Below, piece after piece: positions 16,966 to 25,667 of a stretch of DNA of 64,000 nt. Position 1 is the stretch's first letter; each line of letters begins with the position of its first letter. The DNA comes from an uncultured Clostridia bacterium. Lineage in GTDB: Bacteria > Bacillota > Clostridia > UBA1381. The stretch lies in contig CAKSJF010000003.1 in NCBI GenBank assembly GCA_934462945.1, forward strand, positions 9,588-73,587, given 5' to 3'. The position numbers were made by a program, and so were the translations under genes. The notes below the pieces were generated by a model. It did not search any database. It had not been told where the DNA came from and saw only the letters and a program-made list of their open reading frames with translations.

Positions 16966-18026
16966 TGAAAATTTATCAGGTTGCATATATTGGTTTCGGC
17001 GGCATGGCGTCGCATCATTTCAAGCAGTCGCATGAGCTTGAGAGAATCCATGTAAAGGGTGTATTTGACATCAATCCCGAACGGATGGAGTACGCAAAAA
17101 GCGTGGGACTTTACCCCTATTCCTCCCGCCAGGAGATTTTAGACGATCCGGAAATTGATCTGGTTCTGATCGCTGTTCCAAACGATCTGCACAAGGATTT
17201 TGCCATTGAGGCGCTCCGTGCCGGCAAAAACGTGCTTTGTGAAAAACCGGTTACCATCACCTCAGATGAGCTTGCAGAAATTATGCAGGTGGCAGAGGAA
17301 ACCGGCAAGGTATTTGCCATTGATCAGAACCGCCGCGTCAACAAGGACTTTGTTCTGATGAAGCGTTCGATTGAGTCCGGTGTTTTGGGTGATGTTTATG
17401 TAATTGAGTCCCGTGTGGAGGGTTCACGCGGTGTGCCTGCCGGCTGGCGTACCACAAAGGCACAGGGCGGCGGCATGATGCTCGACTGGGGTGTTCATCT
17501 GATCGACCAGTTGATGTATCTTTATGATGCAAAGGTAACCTCTGTCTACTGCAAAATGTATAGCATCAACTATCCGGAGGTGGACGACAATTTCCGTCTG
17601 ACCATGCAGTTTGATAATGGTGTGACCGCACATGTGGAGGTTTCCACCAATAACTTTATCACACATCCACGCTGGTATGTGCTTGGTAAAAACGGAACGC
17701 TCCAGATCGATGATTGGGATTGCTCCGGAAAAATTGTCCGCTGCGTCAAGCGCGAGGATACCTGGGGTGCAGAAATCACCAAAAACAAGGTTGGTCCTTC
17801 CAAAACAATGGCGCCCAGAAGTGAGGATTCTGTAGAAACCATTCCGCTTTCTGCGCCAGAGGATGTTGTAGATAATTTAAACCCGGTTTACTGGCAGTTA
17901 ATCGATGCCTTGGATGGCACTGCTCCCTTAAAAATCACCCCGGCACAGGCGATGCGTGTGATGAAGGTGATGGAGGCAGCATTCCAGTCTGCCGAGACCG
18001 GAGACGCAATTCATACAGATATTTAA
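16965..18026 (+). CDS. Gfo/Idh/MocA-family oxidoreductase (second copy)
   Basis: The start is the ATG of the TAATG overlap at 16965. The 353-residue product has the Rossmann strand YQVAYIGFGGMASHHF, ending with an unusual GFGGMA instead of GxGxxG. The EKP motif is VLCEKPVTIT (about 94-103) and the central motif is GGGMMLDWGVHLIDQ (about 162-176), with the His commonly used as acid/base. It differs strongly from the first copy, so the pair probably carries out two different oxidation or reduction steps, for example opposite directions on a keto intermediate. Translational coupling to the TIM-barrel gene suggests equal amounts of the two enzymes. Confidence 0.9.
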   Translation: MKIYQVAYIGFGGMASHHFKQSHELERIHVKGVFDINPERMEYAKSVGLYPYSSRQEILDDPEIDLVLIAVPNDLHKDFAIEALRAGKNVLCEKPVTITSDELAEIMQVAEETGKVFAIDQNRRVNKDFVLMKRSIESGVLGDVYVIESRVEGSRGVPAGWRTTKAQGGGMMLDWGVHLIDQLMYLYDAKVTSVYCKMYSINYPEVDDNFRLTMQFDNGVTAHVEVSTNNFITHPRWYVLGKNGTLQIDDWDCSGKIVRCVKREDTWGAEITKNKVGPSKTMAPRSEDSVETIPLSAPEDVVDNLNPVYWQLIDALDGTAPLKITPAQAMRVMKVMEAAFQSAETGDAIHTDI

Positions 18027-18032
18027 ATAAGA

Positions 18033-18073
18033 GGACAATCCCTCAGTCTGCTTTGCAGACTGAGGGATTGTCC
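18033..18073. repeat. Perfect 19-bp palindrome of the CCCTCAGTC family inside the operon
   Basis: GGACAATCCCTCAGTCTGC (18033-18051) is the exact inverse of 18055-18073 around TTT. It begins 7 bases after a stop codon and ends 21 bases before the ThuA gene start codon. RNA from either strand would form a very stable hairpin. Confidence 0.85.
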
Positions 18074-18094
18074 CGCCAAAAAGGAGATAAAACT

Positions 18095-18817
18095 ATGATT
18101 CGAGTAACAGTTTGGAATGAATTTATTCACGAGCAAACAGAAGAACCAGTCAAAAAGATCTACCCAAATGGGATTCACCAGGCAATTGCAGGCTTTTTAA
18201 AAACAGATGAGGAATTAGAAATCAAAACGGCAACCCAGCAGGATCCGGAGCATGGACTCTCCCAAAAAATGCTGGACGAGACAGATGTATTGCTTTACTG
18301 GGCGCATGCAGGGCATTCACAAATTACCTACGAGGAAGCAAACCGCGTAAAAGAGGCAGTTTTAAAAGGTATGGGAATCATATTCCTGCACTCTGCACAT
18401 GCCTCACGTCCGTTTTCCATGCTCTTAGGCACAAGCGGCTCTCTTTCCTGGCGCGAGGACGGCGACAAAACAAGACTTTGGATTCTCACCCCGGAGCATC
18501 CGATTTTAAAAGGAATCAACAAGCCGTTTATTGAACTGGAGCATGAAGAAACCTATGCTGAGCGTTTCGACATTCCCACCCCGGACGAACTCTTAACAAT
18601 CACCTGGTACGAGGGCGGCGAGGTATTCCGCAGCGGCTGCTGCTGGAAACGTGGCTTAGGAAAGATATTCTATTTCCAGCCGGGACATGAAACCTACCCG
18701 ATTTATTACAATCAGGATATACAAACAGTCATCAAAAACGCTGTCCACTGGGCAGCGCCGGAATACAGAATTCCGGAAATTGAATTTCCGCAGATTATGG
18801 AAAAGCTCGAAAAGTAA
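18095..18817 (+). CDS. ThuA-like protein (trehalose-utilization family)
   Basis: The start MIRVTVWNEF is used because AAAAAGGAGATAAAACT precedes it; the longer frame runs through the palindrome. The 240-residue product fits the ThuA domain: IRVTVWNEFIHE, LLYWAHAGHSQI (about 71-82), GMGIIFLHSAHAS (about 97-109) and KIFYFQPGHETYPIYYN (about 190-206), where the GHE run is typical. ThuA proteins have a class-I glutaminase-like fold and occur beside Gfo/Idh enzymes in sugar operons. This is consistent with work on 3-keto-sugar derivatives in other bacteria. It ends the five-gene operon, as a strong terminator follows. Confidence 0.85.
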   Translation: MIRVTVWNEFIHEQTEEPVKKIYPNGIHQAIAGFLKTDEELEIKTATQQDPEHGLSQKMLDETDVLLYWAHAGHSQITYEEANRVKEAVLKGMGIIFLHSAHASRPFSMLLGTSGSLSWREDGDKTRLWILTPEHPILKGINKPFIELEHEETYAERFDIPTPDELLTITWYEGGEVFRSGCCWKRGLGKIFYFQPGHETYPIYYNQDIQTVIKNAVHWAAPEYRIPEIEFPQIMEKLEK

Positions 18818-18826
18818 CAAACCGAC

Positions 18827-18858
18827 AAACCCCCGGAGCAAAATTGCTCCGGGGGTTT
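18827..18858 (+). terminator. Rho-independent terminator of the sugar operon
   Basis: AAACCCCCGGAGCA (18827-18840) pairs with TGCTCCGGGGGTTT (18845-18858). The run ATCTTTATTT follows. It lies 10 bases after the ThuA stop codon. Confidence 0.85.
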
Positions 18859-18915
18859 ATCTTTATTTAGAAGGGGGGACTGAAGCCGAGGAAATTTCTT
18901 GATTCCCTCTACTTG

Positions 18916-21582
18916 TTACTTAGTGATAGTCACTCTGCGGTTATCCTCATCCCAAGTAACGCTTGCGCCAAGCTTTTCTGCCACGAAACGCGCCGGTGTA
19001 TAGGTGCGGTCATTTTCGATAAATGCCGCGGTGTCCATTTCATAGGACTTATCGTTTACATAAGCAACATTCGATCCGATAATCAGCTTGATTTTTGTAT
19101 CACCCGATGTGATCGTAACAATCCGATCCTCTGCATCCCATGCAACCTTTGCGCCCAGCTGCTCTGCCACAAAGCGTGACGGAGTAAAGGTGCGGTCATC
19201 CCGGATAATCGGTGCAACATCGTTTTTCACACTGCTGCCGTTAATAATCGCATTGGTATTGCCAATGGTCAGAATCATAGAGTAGCCCTCATTCTTTTCC
19301 CACTTTGCATAGATGGAATAGGAGGTGGTTACCTTGGTGTCGAAATCATACTTTGTTTTAAAGCCGCTGTCTGCGTACCAGCCTGCAAAGTGATAGCCTG
19401 CCTTAGTCGGCTGCTCCGGCTCTTTTACCGTGCTGTTTCTGGGAACCATCACCGGCTCAATTCTTGAACCGCCGTTTGTGATAAATGCAACCTGGAATTC
19501 TACCGGGCCGGCTAATGTTCCGCCGGTTTTTCTGATTCCAAATTTTGCCTCTAAATCGGTATCTTCTGTTGCAGTGAAGGAATAGGTGCTGTTTGCGGAA
19601 AGCCGCTTGCCGTCCTGATACCAGCCCTCCAGCTGATACTTGTTCACCGGAATAGCTTTTAAGGTAACCTCATTACCCCAAATATAATCACCAACACCTT
19701 CTATTTTACCGTTTTCCGCTGTCACCGTAATCTTGACACGGTCGGATTCCGGAATCACAATTGTCATTGCCGCAGTCTCTGCGATATCCTCTGCATTCGC
19801 CGCACTCTTTACCTCAAATACAACCGAAACCTCGGTGTTTGCTCCAACCGGAACAATGGTTCCGTCAACATTCAAAACCTCCGGTTTATCCGAGGATTTC
19901 AGACTTACCGTAAAGCCCTCCGGAACGGATGGCAGGGTGAGCTGATTGGTATTTTTCACAACCAGCGGTGCGCTTAACTGCGCTGCTACATCTGCTGCCT
20001 TTAATTCTGCCTTAATGGATGCCGCCGTCTGGAACGTATCTGATGCAAGCAAGTAATTGCCGGCATCTGCACCTGTCAGGGTGATATTGGAAATGGTAAC
20101 CGGGATATTGTCTCCTGCGTCTGCGGATGCAAACTGTGCTGTTGTTTTTTCGGTATCAATGCGGACATCATCTCCGGAAACGATACCGTCTGCCCGGAAA
20201 GAGGATGGATTCAATACTGCATTCTGCGTTCCGTCTGCCGCCTTGGAGAATACCGAAAGTGCAGTGATTGCAAGTGTTTTCGGCGAAATTGTCAGCTTGG
20301 AATCCGCATAGGAAATTTCATAATTTGCCGATTCTGCACCCGACAGCTTTACATCATAGCTGCCAACTGTCTTTTCATAGCCGCTTGCTTGTACTGTCGG
20401 AGTGATGGCATTCCGATCTTCCTCAGAAACAAATCCGTCTCCGGAAATCGGCAGATTGATCGGATCACCATAGTTTAGCGTGGTTTCCGGCAAGCTGAAT
20501 CTGAGCGCTTTCTTTAAAACAGTCAACATCTTCGTTTCTGATGTAGGCGCATAATAAGCATTTCCTGCCTGGCTGACGGTAATTTCCGTCTGACCTGCAC
20601 CTAAAATCTTCACCGTTCCGTCCGCCTCTACTGCTGCAACTTCCGGGTTTGAGGAGGTGTAAGTAAATTCAGAAAGCTGTGCATTTTTGTCCGGATCAAC
20701 TAAAAGTTTGAAATCTGCGTCTCCATAAGTCTTTTCCGGAATTGCATAGAAATTCAGACTTTGAGGAGCCTTATCCACGATTGTCAGTTTTCCGGGAACA
20801 TAGGTCAGCTGGTAGTTTGCAGGAGCTGCAAGCGAGCCTTGCAGAATCTCATATTCGCCTGCCTCCTCACCCGGCGCTCTGGAAAGTGCGCCCGAAAGTG
20901 CGTCTGCACCGTAAAGCTGTCCGTCGGTCAAATCCCATTTTAAGTCCGGATCCTGATCGCCCTTGCCCTTAACCGGACTTTTTGCTGTGACTGTAATGTC
21001 TGCCGGGCGAATCGTTGCCTTTAAATCCTCCGGCTTTGCAACACTGTAATTTGACCGATCCTTGCCAGAGAGTACAAATTCGTCCGGTGTAACCGAAATA
21101 TCTGCACCGATTTCCTCCTGTGCAAAAATACCGGTGGTCGGCATGGTAACCGTCACATCATCGCCCTCAATCATTCCCTCTGCCGTACCGCCGGTGAGCG
21201 TTGCACTGTTTTTTCCGTCATAGTGCTTATCCTCTGCGGTCATGCCGGTAATGGTAATTGTTTTTTGTGTAATCTGCATGGTTGCCGAGAGCGTTTCGGT
21301 TTTTCCATCCTTGGTAATCTGCGCGGTTGCAGCATAAGTTCCTGCGTCCTTTGCCTTATTGTTCTGGTATGTAACGACCGTTCCCTCTGGGATTGTGCCC
21401 TCCACAAGAAGCTCTCTTTCGCTTCCGTCATAGGGGAAAAATTTGTCTGTAAAGGTCAGTCCGGTGACGCTTTGCTGAATCACCTCTGTCTTTGCCGGCT
21501 CTGCCGGATCCTGTGCATAGACGCAAAATGCCGATGCGACCATGCATGCTGATAGTGTAATTGCCGTTAGTTTCTTTAACAT
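18916..21582 (-). CDS. Secreted multi-module protein: MBG/YDG repeats, InlB-type repeats, copper-amine-oxidase stalk
   Basis: The 888-residue product starts with a signal peptide (cleavage near CVYA/QDPA). MBG/YDG-type modules come next: YDGSERELLVEG (about 48), EDKHYDGKNSATL (about 116), EKTYGDADF (about 285) and TLNYGDPINLPISG (about 369). A Big2-like unit TYTSSNPEVAAV lies at about 300. An InlB-type GWYADSGFKTKYDF repeat is near 740, with a second GWYQDGK at about 660. The last 110 residues are two copper-amine-oxidase N-terminal-like domains (FTPSRFVAEQLGAKVAWD and YTPARFVAEKLGASVTWD). These stalk domains are common at the end of clostridial exported proteins and are thought to bind the wall. 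No catalytic domain is visible. A promoter with 17-base spacing lies at 21640-21668. Probable role: adhesion or scaffolding. Confidence 0.85.
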   Translation of the reverse strand: MLKKLTAITLSACMVASAFCVYAQDPAEPAKTEVIQQSVTGLTFTDKFFPYDGSERELLVEGTIPEGTVVTYQNNKAKDAGTYAATAQITKDGKTETLSATMQITQKTITITGMTAEDKHYDGKNSATLTGGTAEGMIEGDDVTVTMPTTGIFAQEEIGADISVTPDEFVLSGKDRSNYSVAKPEDLKATIRPADITVTAKSPVKGKGDQDPDLKWDLTDGQLYGADALSGALSRAPGEEAGEYEILQGSLAAPANYQLTYVPGKLTIVDKAPQSLNFYAIPEKTYGDADFKLLVDPDKNAQLSEFTYTSSNPEVAAVEADGTVKILGAGQTEITVSQAGNAYYAPTSETKMLTVLKKALRFSLPETTLNYGDPINLPISGDGFVSEEDRNAITPTVQASGYEKTVGSYDVKLSGAESANYEISYADSKLTISPKTLAITALSVFSKAADGTQNAVLNPSSFRADGIVSGDDVRIDTEKTTAQFASADAGDNIPVTISNITLTGADAGNYLLASDTFQTAASIKAELKAADVAAQLSAPLVVKNTNQLTLPSVPEGFTVSLKSSDKPEVLNVDGTIVPVGANTEVSVVFEVKSAANAEDIAETAAMTIVIPESDRVKITVTAENGKIEGVGDYIWGNEVTLKAIPVNKYQLEGWYQDGKRLSANSTYSFTATEDTDLEAKFGIRKTGGTLAGPVEFQVAFITNGGSRIEPVMVPRNSTVKEPEQPTKAGYHFAGWYADSGFKTKYDFDTKVTTSYSIYAKWEKNEGYSMILTIGNTNAIINGSSVKNDVAPIIRDDRTFTPSRFVAEQLGAKVAWDAEDRIVTITSGDTKIKLIIGSNVAYVNDKSYEMDTAAFIENDRTYTPARFVAEKLGASVTWDEDNRRVTITK

Positions 21583-21639
21583 TTCGTGTTCCTCCCATTT
21601 TCATTTTTTTGACTGGAATTTTTTCCATCCATCACTTTC

Positions 21640-21668
21640 ATTATATCAGTCAACATGTACAAAGTCAA
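21640..21668 (-). promoter_or_regulatory. Sigma-A type promoter of the secreted stalk protein
   Basis: On the minus strand TTGACT (21668-21663) and TATAAT (21645-21640) are separated by 17 bases. The start codon follows about 60 bases later. Confidence 0.7.
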
Positions 21669-21743
21669 ATGAAAATCAAGTTAAGAGAATATTACAAAAC
21701 GCACAAAAATGTAACACAAATGTTACACGAAATTGGGAACACA

Positions 21744-21770
21744 TAAAAAAATGGCGGAACTCCGCCATTT
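21744..21770 (-). terminator. Rho-independent terminator of the ClpE-like gene
   Basis: On the minus strand AAATGGCGGA (21770-21761) pairs with TCCGCCATTT (21758-21749), followed by T-rich bases. It starts 3 bases after the gene's stop codon. Confidence 0.85.
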
Positions 21771-21772
21771 CT

Positions 21773-24061
21773 TTACATAATTTTTAAAGTAATTTCTTTG
21801 TCATTTTTCTCGGCAAGAATTTTTGCACCGTCAGTAATTTTTCCCTGCAAAGCAAGCTGAGAAAGCGGATCTTCCAGAAGAATCTGAATGGCACGCTTTA
21901 AGGGGCGCGCACCGTAGCGGACGTTATATCCCGATTCCAGAATCAATTCCTTTGCATCATCCGAAACGGTCAGCTCTGCATGCTTTTCCGCAAGTCTTTC
22001 TGTCACATCCGAAAGCAGCAGATCAATAATTTTCCGCAGCTCCTCCTTAGAAAGCGGAGAAAAGGTCACAATTTCATCAATCCGGTTTAAAAATTCTGGG
22101 CGGAAACGCTGCTTTAAGCTTTTATCCACGTTATCTGAAAGCGTGATTTCCTCTTTTGCCCCAAAACCTAAACCGCTCTGGGAAAACTCTGATCCGGCAT
22201 TGGTCGTCATAATAATGATGGTATTTTCAAAATTAACGATTTTTCCATGGCTGTCTGCCGCGCGTCCATCATCCAAAATCTGCAAGAACAGATTAAACAC
22301 CTCGGAATCCGCCTTTTCAATCTCATCCAAAAGAATCACGGAATACGGCTTTCTGCGCACCTGCTCGGTCAACTGTCCGGCATCATCATAGCCGACATAT
22401 CCCGGGGGCGAACCAATCAGCTTGGACACCGAGTGTTTCTCCATAAATTCCGACATATCAAACCGAATGAGCGCTTCCTCCCTGCCAAACATCACCTCGG
22501 CAAGCGTTTTCACCAGTTCTGTTTTTCCCACGCCGGTCGGACCGGCAAAGATAAAGGAAACCGGACGTTTTTTCTTGGTAATATCTGCACGTCCGCGGCG
22601 AATTGCACGCGAAACGGCAGAAACTGCCTGATCCTGACCGATCACACGTTCATGAATCCGATCTTCCAGGTGCAGCAACTTTTCCGATTCGTCCTCAGAG
22701 AGCCGGTGTACCGGAATTTTCGTCCACCCCTCAATGACCGCGGCAATATCCTCATAGGTGATTTCATAGCCGGATGCCTCTTTTTCTGCGGCTGCCTTTT
22801 CCTGCTGAATTTGCAGCTGCTCCGACCGAAGTGCGGCAACGGTTTCATAGTCCTCATTTCTTGCCGCCTCCTCGCTCTCCCGGTCAATCTGCGACAAGCG
22901 TTCCTGATAAAGCTTTAAATTGTACAATGCCTTGTTCCGGAGATTCACGCGCGAGCCTGCCTCGTCAATCACGTCAATCGCCTTGTCCGGCAGAAAACGG
23001 TCGGTGATATAGCGTTCGGAAAGCACCACAGCATCCCGAATGATTTCATCCGAAATTTTCACTTGATGGTATTCCTCATAATAATCCTTAATTCCTTTTA
23101 AAATTTCAATGCTTTCCTCAATCGACGGTTCGTCCACCAAAACCGGCTGAAACCGCCGCTCTAAGGCGCTGTCCTTTTCGATATGCTTGCGGTATTCCGA
23201 AAGCGTGGTTGCTCCGATTACCTGAATTTCTCCGCGTGCTAATGCCGGTTTTAAGATATTTGCCGCACTCATTGCCCCCTCTGCGTCTCCTGCGGCAACA
23301 ATATTATGAATCTCGTCAATCACTAAAATGACATTGCCAGCCTCCTGCGCCTCCTTTAAGAGGCTCTTTAAGCGCGCCTCAAACTGTCCGCGGAACTGCG
23401 TTCCTGCCACCAGTGCCGTAAAATCGATCAGATACAGCTGATAGGAAAACAGCTTCGGCGGCACATTTTTCTCCACAATCCGCGTTGCCAGACCCTCTGC
23501 AATTGCCGTTTTTCCCACACCCGGCTCACCTAAGATCACCGGATTGTTTTTGCTGCGGCGGTTTAAAATCTGGATTACGCGGTCAATCTCCGCACCGCGG
23601 TTAATCACGCGATCCACCTTTCCCTCCGCCGCCTTTTCGGTCAGGTTTGTGCCGTAGGTATCCAGCATGCTCCGCTTTCCGCTTTTGCGCTTTTGCGCCT
23701 GATCCTGCCGTTTTCCGTCCTCATGCTTTTCTTTCTGCCCGGATGGAAAAAGATTTTTCAGCATGTCAAACGGCGCAGCAGGCGCACCGCCCTCCGGATC
23801 GGACGGATTTCCGCCGAATAGCTCCATTGCGCCATCCGCTCCGCCGTCCTCAAGATTCTCCATAAATTCTTTCATATTATCGTTTAAGGAATCGATATCC
23901 TCATCCTTAATTCCTAAATTCTCCATCATCTGATTGATCGGTGCAATTCCAAGCTCCTTTGCACAGGACAAGCACAACCCCTCATTTTTTGTTTCATTAC
24001 CCTCTATTTTTGCAATAAAAATCACAGCCGGATTTTTTTTGCATCTTGAACATAAATTCAT
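21773..24061 (-). CDS. ClpE-like ATP-dependent Clp protease ATP-binding subunit
   Basis: The start MNLCSRCKKN is used because AAAAGGAGTAACGAG precedes it and it begins the zinc motif. The 762-residue product has an N-terminal four-Cys zinc finger (C4-C7 and C30-C33), an acidic linker (about 45-95), AAA-1 with Walker A GEPGVGKT (about 178-185), a UVR-like coiled linker (NEDYETVAALRSEQL, about 410), and AAA-2 with GPTGVGKTELVK (about 500) ending in a ClpB-type C-terminal domain. It uses ATP to unfold proteins for ClpP. It resembles ClpE more than ClpC because of the Cys4 finger and lack of an N-domain pair. An extended -10 is seen upstream; no clear CtsR site was found. Confidence 0.9.
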   Translation of the reverse strand: MNLCSRCKKNPAVIFIAKIEGNETKNEGLCLSCAKELGIAPINQMMENLGIKDEDIDSLNDNMKEFMENLEDGGADGAMELFGGNPSDPEGGAPAAPFDMLKNLFPSGQKEKHEDGKRQDQAQKRKSGKRSMLDTYGTNLTEKAAEGKVDRVINRGAEIDRVIQILNRRSKNNPVILGEPGVGKTAIAEGLATRIVEKNVPPKLFSYQLYLIDFTALVAGTQFRGQFEARLKSLLKEAQEAGNVILVIDEIHNIVAAGDAEGAMSAANILKPALARGEIQVIGATTLSEYRKHIEKDSALERRFQPVLVDEPSIEESIEILKGIKDYYEEYHQVKISDEIIRDAVVLSERYITDRFLPDKAIDVIDEAGSRVNLRNKALYNLKLYQERLSQIDRESEEAARNEDYETVAALRSEQLQIQQEKAAAEKEASGYEITYEDIAAVIEGWTKIPVHRLSEDESEKLLHLEDRIHERVIGQDQAVSAVSRAIRRGRADITKKKRPVSFIFAGPTGVGKTELVKTLAEVMFGREEALIRFDMSEFMEKHSVSKLIGSPPGYVGYDDAGQLTEQVRRKPYSVILLDEIEKADSEVFNLFLQILDDGRAADSHGKIVNFENTIIIMTTNAGSEFSQSGLGFGAKEEITLSDNVDKSLKQRFRPEFLNRIDEIVTFSPLSKEELRKIIDLLLSDVTERLAEKHAELTVSDDAKELILESGYNVRYGARPLKRAIQILLEDPLSQLALQGKITDGAKILAEKNDKEITLKIM

Positions 24062-24123
24062 TTTCTCGTTACTCCTTTTGAAATGAATGCAGTTTCTACT
24101 ATATAAATAAGCTGCCAATATCC

Positions 24124-24132
24124 ATTATAGCA
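24124..24132 (-). promoter_or_regulatory. Extended -10 element of the ClpE-like gene
   Basis: TGCTATAAT on the minus strand is a good extended -10. The bases 17 nt upstream (TTTTCT) match a -35 poorly. The start codon is about 60 bases downstream. The rest of the gap 24062-24373 holds the promoter of the next gene and no other gene. Confidence 0.5.
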
Positions 24133-24263
24133 CAGCTTGCTCCGGAAGAAAAGCATTTTTTTATGAATTTACAATCCGTTCATTTTCAAAATGCACATTT
24201 ACCAAAATTTATGAGATTGTATTAAATCATTTTAGTGAAAACAGAATAATTTCAGTCAAGCCC

Positions 24264-24292
24264 TTGAATTTGTTACAAAATAGGTGTATAAT
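24264..24292 (+). promoter_or_regulatory. Sigma-A type promoter of the M23 peptidase gene
   Basis: TTGAAT (24264-24269) and TATAAT (24287-24292) are 17 bases apart with TG at the extended -10 position. The start codon is about 80 bases further on. Confidence 0.7.
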
Positions 24293-24373
24293 GTGTCATG
24301 TTTTAATAAATTTGTAATATTTATGGGAAGGTTTGAATAATATATTACATCAAACCCGAAAGGAAGATTGAAT

Positions 24374-25525
24374 ATGAAGAAACCATTTGCCGGGGTCTGT
24401 TGTGTTCTGACCAGCCTGGTAATTGCTTCAGCAGCGCTGAATCAATACTGCACCGGCGGCTATGAAGTGATTGTCGAAGGTAAATCCATCGGCTATGTGG
24501 AAACGGCAGACGCCTACAAGGACGCGCTTTCCCAGATTAACGACCAGTTAGAAAATGATTTTGGAGCAGAATATACCCTCCACCCGGAACTGAAATTAAA
24601 AGGAACAATCGTTCCGAAAGATCAGATTACCAGTCAGGAGGACTTGGAAAAAAGCCTTGCCAACCTCACACAGTATATGGAGGAGGGCTGTATGATTACG
24701 GTAAACGGCGAGGAATTAGCAGCGTTAAAAACCGAGGAAACGGCAAAGCTTGTCCTGGATGAAATTTTAGATCAGTATACCGTTGGCGGCATCCGGGCGC
24801 ATTTTGCCGAAAACGTGGAGCTTGTGACAAAGCAGATAAGCACTGCATCCTTTTTCAATATTGACAGCGCCAGAGAATTTCTCCTGTCCTCCGGAAAACT
24901 GCACACCGAGGTAAAGGAAAATCAGATTCTGCATGAGGCGATTGATTTTGAGACAGTGGAAGAAGCAGACGACAGTATGTATATTGGCAACAGAACCACC
25001 GTACAGGAGGGATCGGTTGGCGAGCATGCCCTTTCTGTGATGGTGACCTACCGGGACGGCGAGGAAATCAGCCGGGAAACCGTTTCAGATGTTGTCACCG
25101 CCGAACCGGTTGCAGAAATTGTCCGCGTCGGTACAAAGGAAATCCCCAACCAGGGAACCGGAAATTTCAAAGCGCCGATCTCCGGCAGACTTTCCTCCGG
25201 CTTTGGTGCAAGATGGGGCAGAAACCATAACGGAATTGACCTTTCCGCGTCAGTCGGAACACCGATCTATGCATCGGATACCGGTGTGGTGATCTGTGCT
25301 GAATATAAAGGGAGCTATGGTAACCTCGTAAAAATTGACCATAAAAACGGCTACGTTACCTATTACGCACATTGCAGCGAGATTTTAGTCTCAAACGGGC
25401 AGGCCGTGACACAGGGTCAGCTGATTGCCCGCGTCGGAAACACCGGCAACAGCACCGGTCCGCACTGCCACTTTGAAATTCAATACCACGGCACCCCCCA
25501 AAATCCGTACAATTTTATCGGCTAA
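24374..25525 (+). CDS. G5 domain plus M23 (LytM-type) metalloendopeptidase, exported
   Basis: ATG at 24374 is chosen over the upstream TTG because AAAGGAAG then has proper spacing. The 383-residue product begins with a signal/anchor segment (FAGVCCVLTSLVIASAALN). A middle part of about 160 residues follows. A G5 domain then includes YIGNRTTVQEGSVGEHALS and EISRETVSDVVT (about 200-250). The M23 domain follows: GRNHNGIDLSASVGTPIYAS (His and Asp zinc ligands near 292-296) and GPHCHFEIQYHG near 365-376. This family cuts peptidoglycan crossbridges, so this is likely a cell-wall endopeptidase used in elongation, division or sporulation. It sits alone between its promoter and terminator. Confidence 0.9.
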   Translation: MKKPFAGVCCVLTSLVIASAALNQYCTGGYEVIVEGKSIGYVETADAYKDALSQINDQLENDFGAEYTLHPELKLKGTIVPKDQITSQEDLEKSLANLTQYMEEGCMITVNGEELAALKTEETAKLVLDEILDQYTVGGIRAHFAENVELVTKQISTASFFNIDSAREFLLSSGKLHTEVKENQILHEAIDFETVEEADDSMYIGNRTTVQEGSVGEHALSVMVTYRDGEEISRETVSDVVTAEPVAEIVRVGTKEIPNQGTGNFKAPISGRLSSGFGARWGRNHNGIDLSASVGTPIYASDTGVVICAEYKGSYGNLVKIDHKNGYVTYYAHCSEILVSNGQAVTQGQLIARVGNTGNSTGPHCHFEIQYHGTPQNPYNFIG

Positions 25526-25529
25526 TCAG

Positions 25530-25567
25530 AAATCTGTCAGAGAATTGCTCTTTGACAGATTTTTTTC
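25530..25567 (+). terminator. Rho-independent terminator after the M23 gene
   Basis: AAATCTGTCA (25530-25539) pairs with TGACAGATTT (25553-25562) followed by TTTTC. It begins just after the stop codon. Confidence 0.85.
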
Positions 25568-25586
25568 TTCTAAACGCGAAAAAGAT

Positions 25587-25615
25587 TTGCTTTTTTCCCA
25601 ATCCTATGGTAAAAT
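25587..25615 (+). promoter_or_regulatory. Sigma-A type promoter of the GH78 gene
   Basis: TTGCTT (25587-25592) and TAAAAT (25610-25615) are 17 bases apart, with TGG just before the -10 element. Confidence 0.6.
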
Positions 25616-25667
25616 AAGAGTGGAATTTATGGGGATAGATTCTGCTGCAATATTGAGGTGTAACTTT

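Noticed and set aside
25425..25667. An 81-codon N-terminal extension of the GH78 rhamnosidase
   Set aside because: It would overlap the M23 gene, a terminator and the promoter at 25587-25615. The family fold starts after the ATG at 25668.
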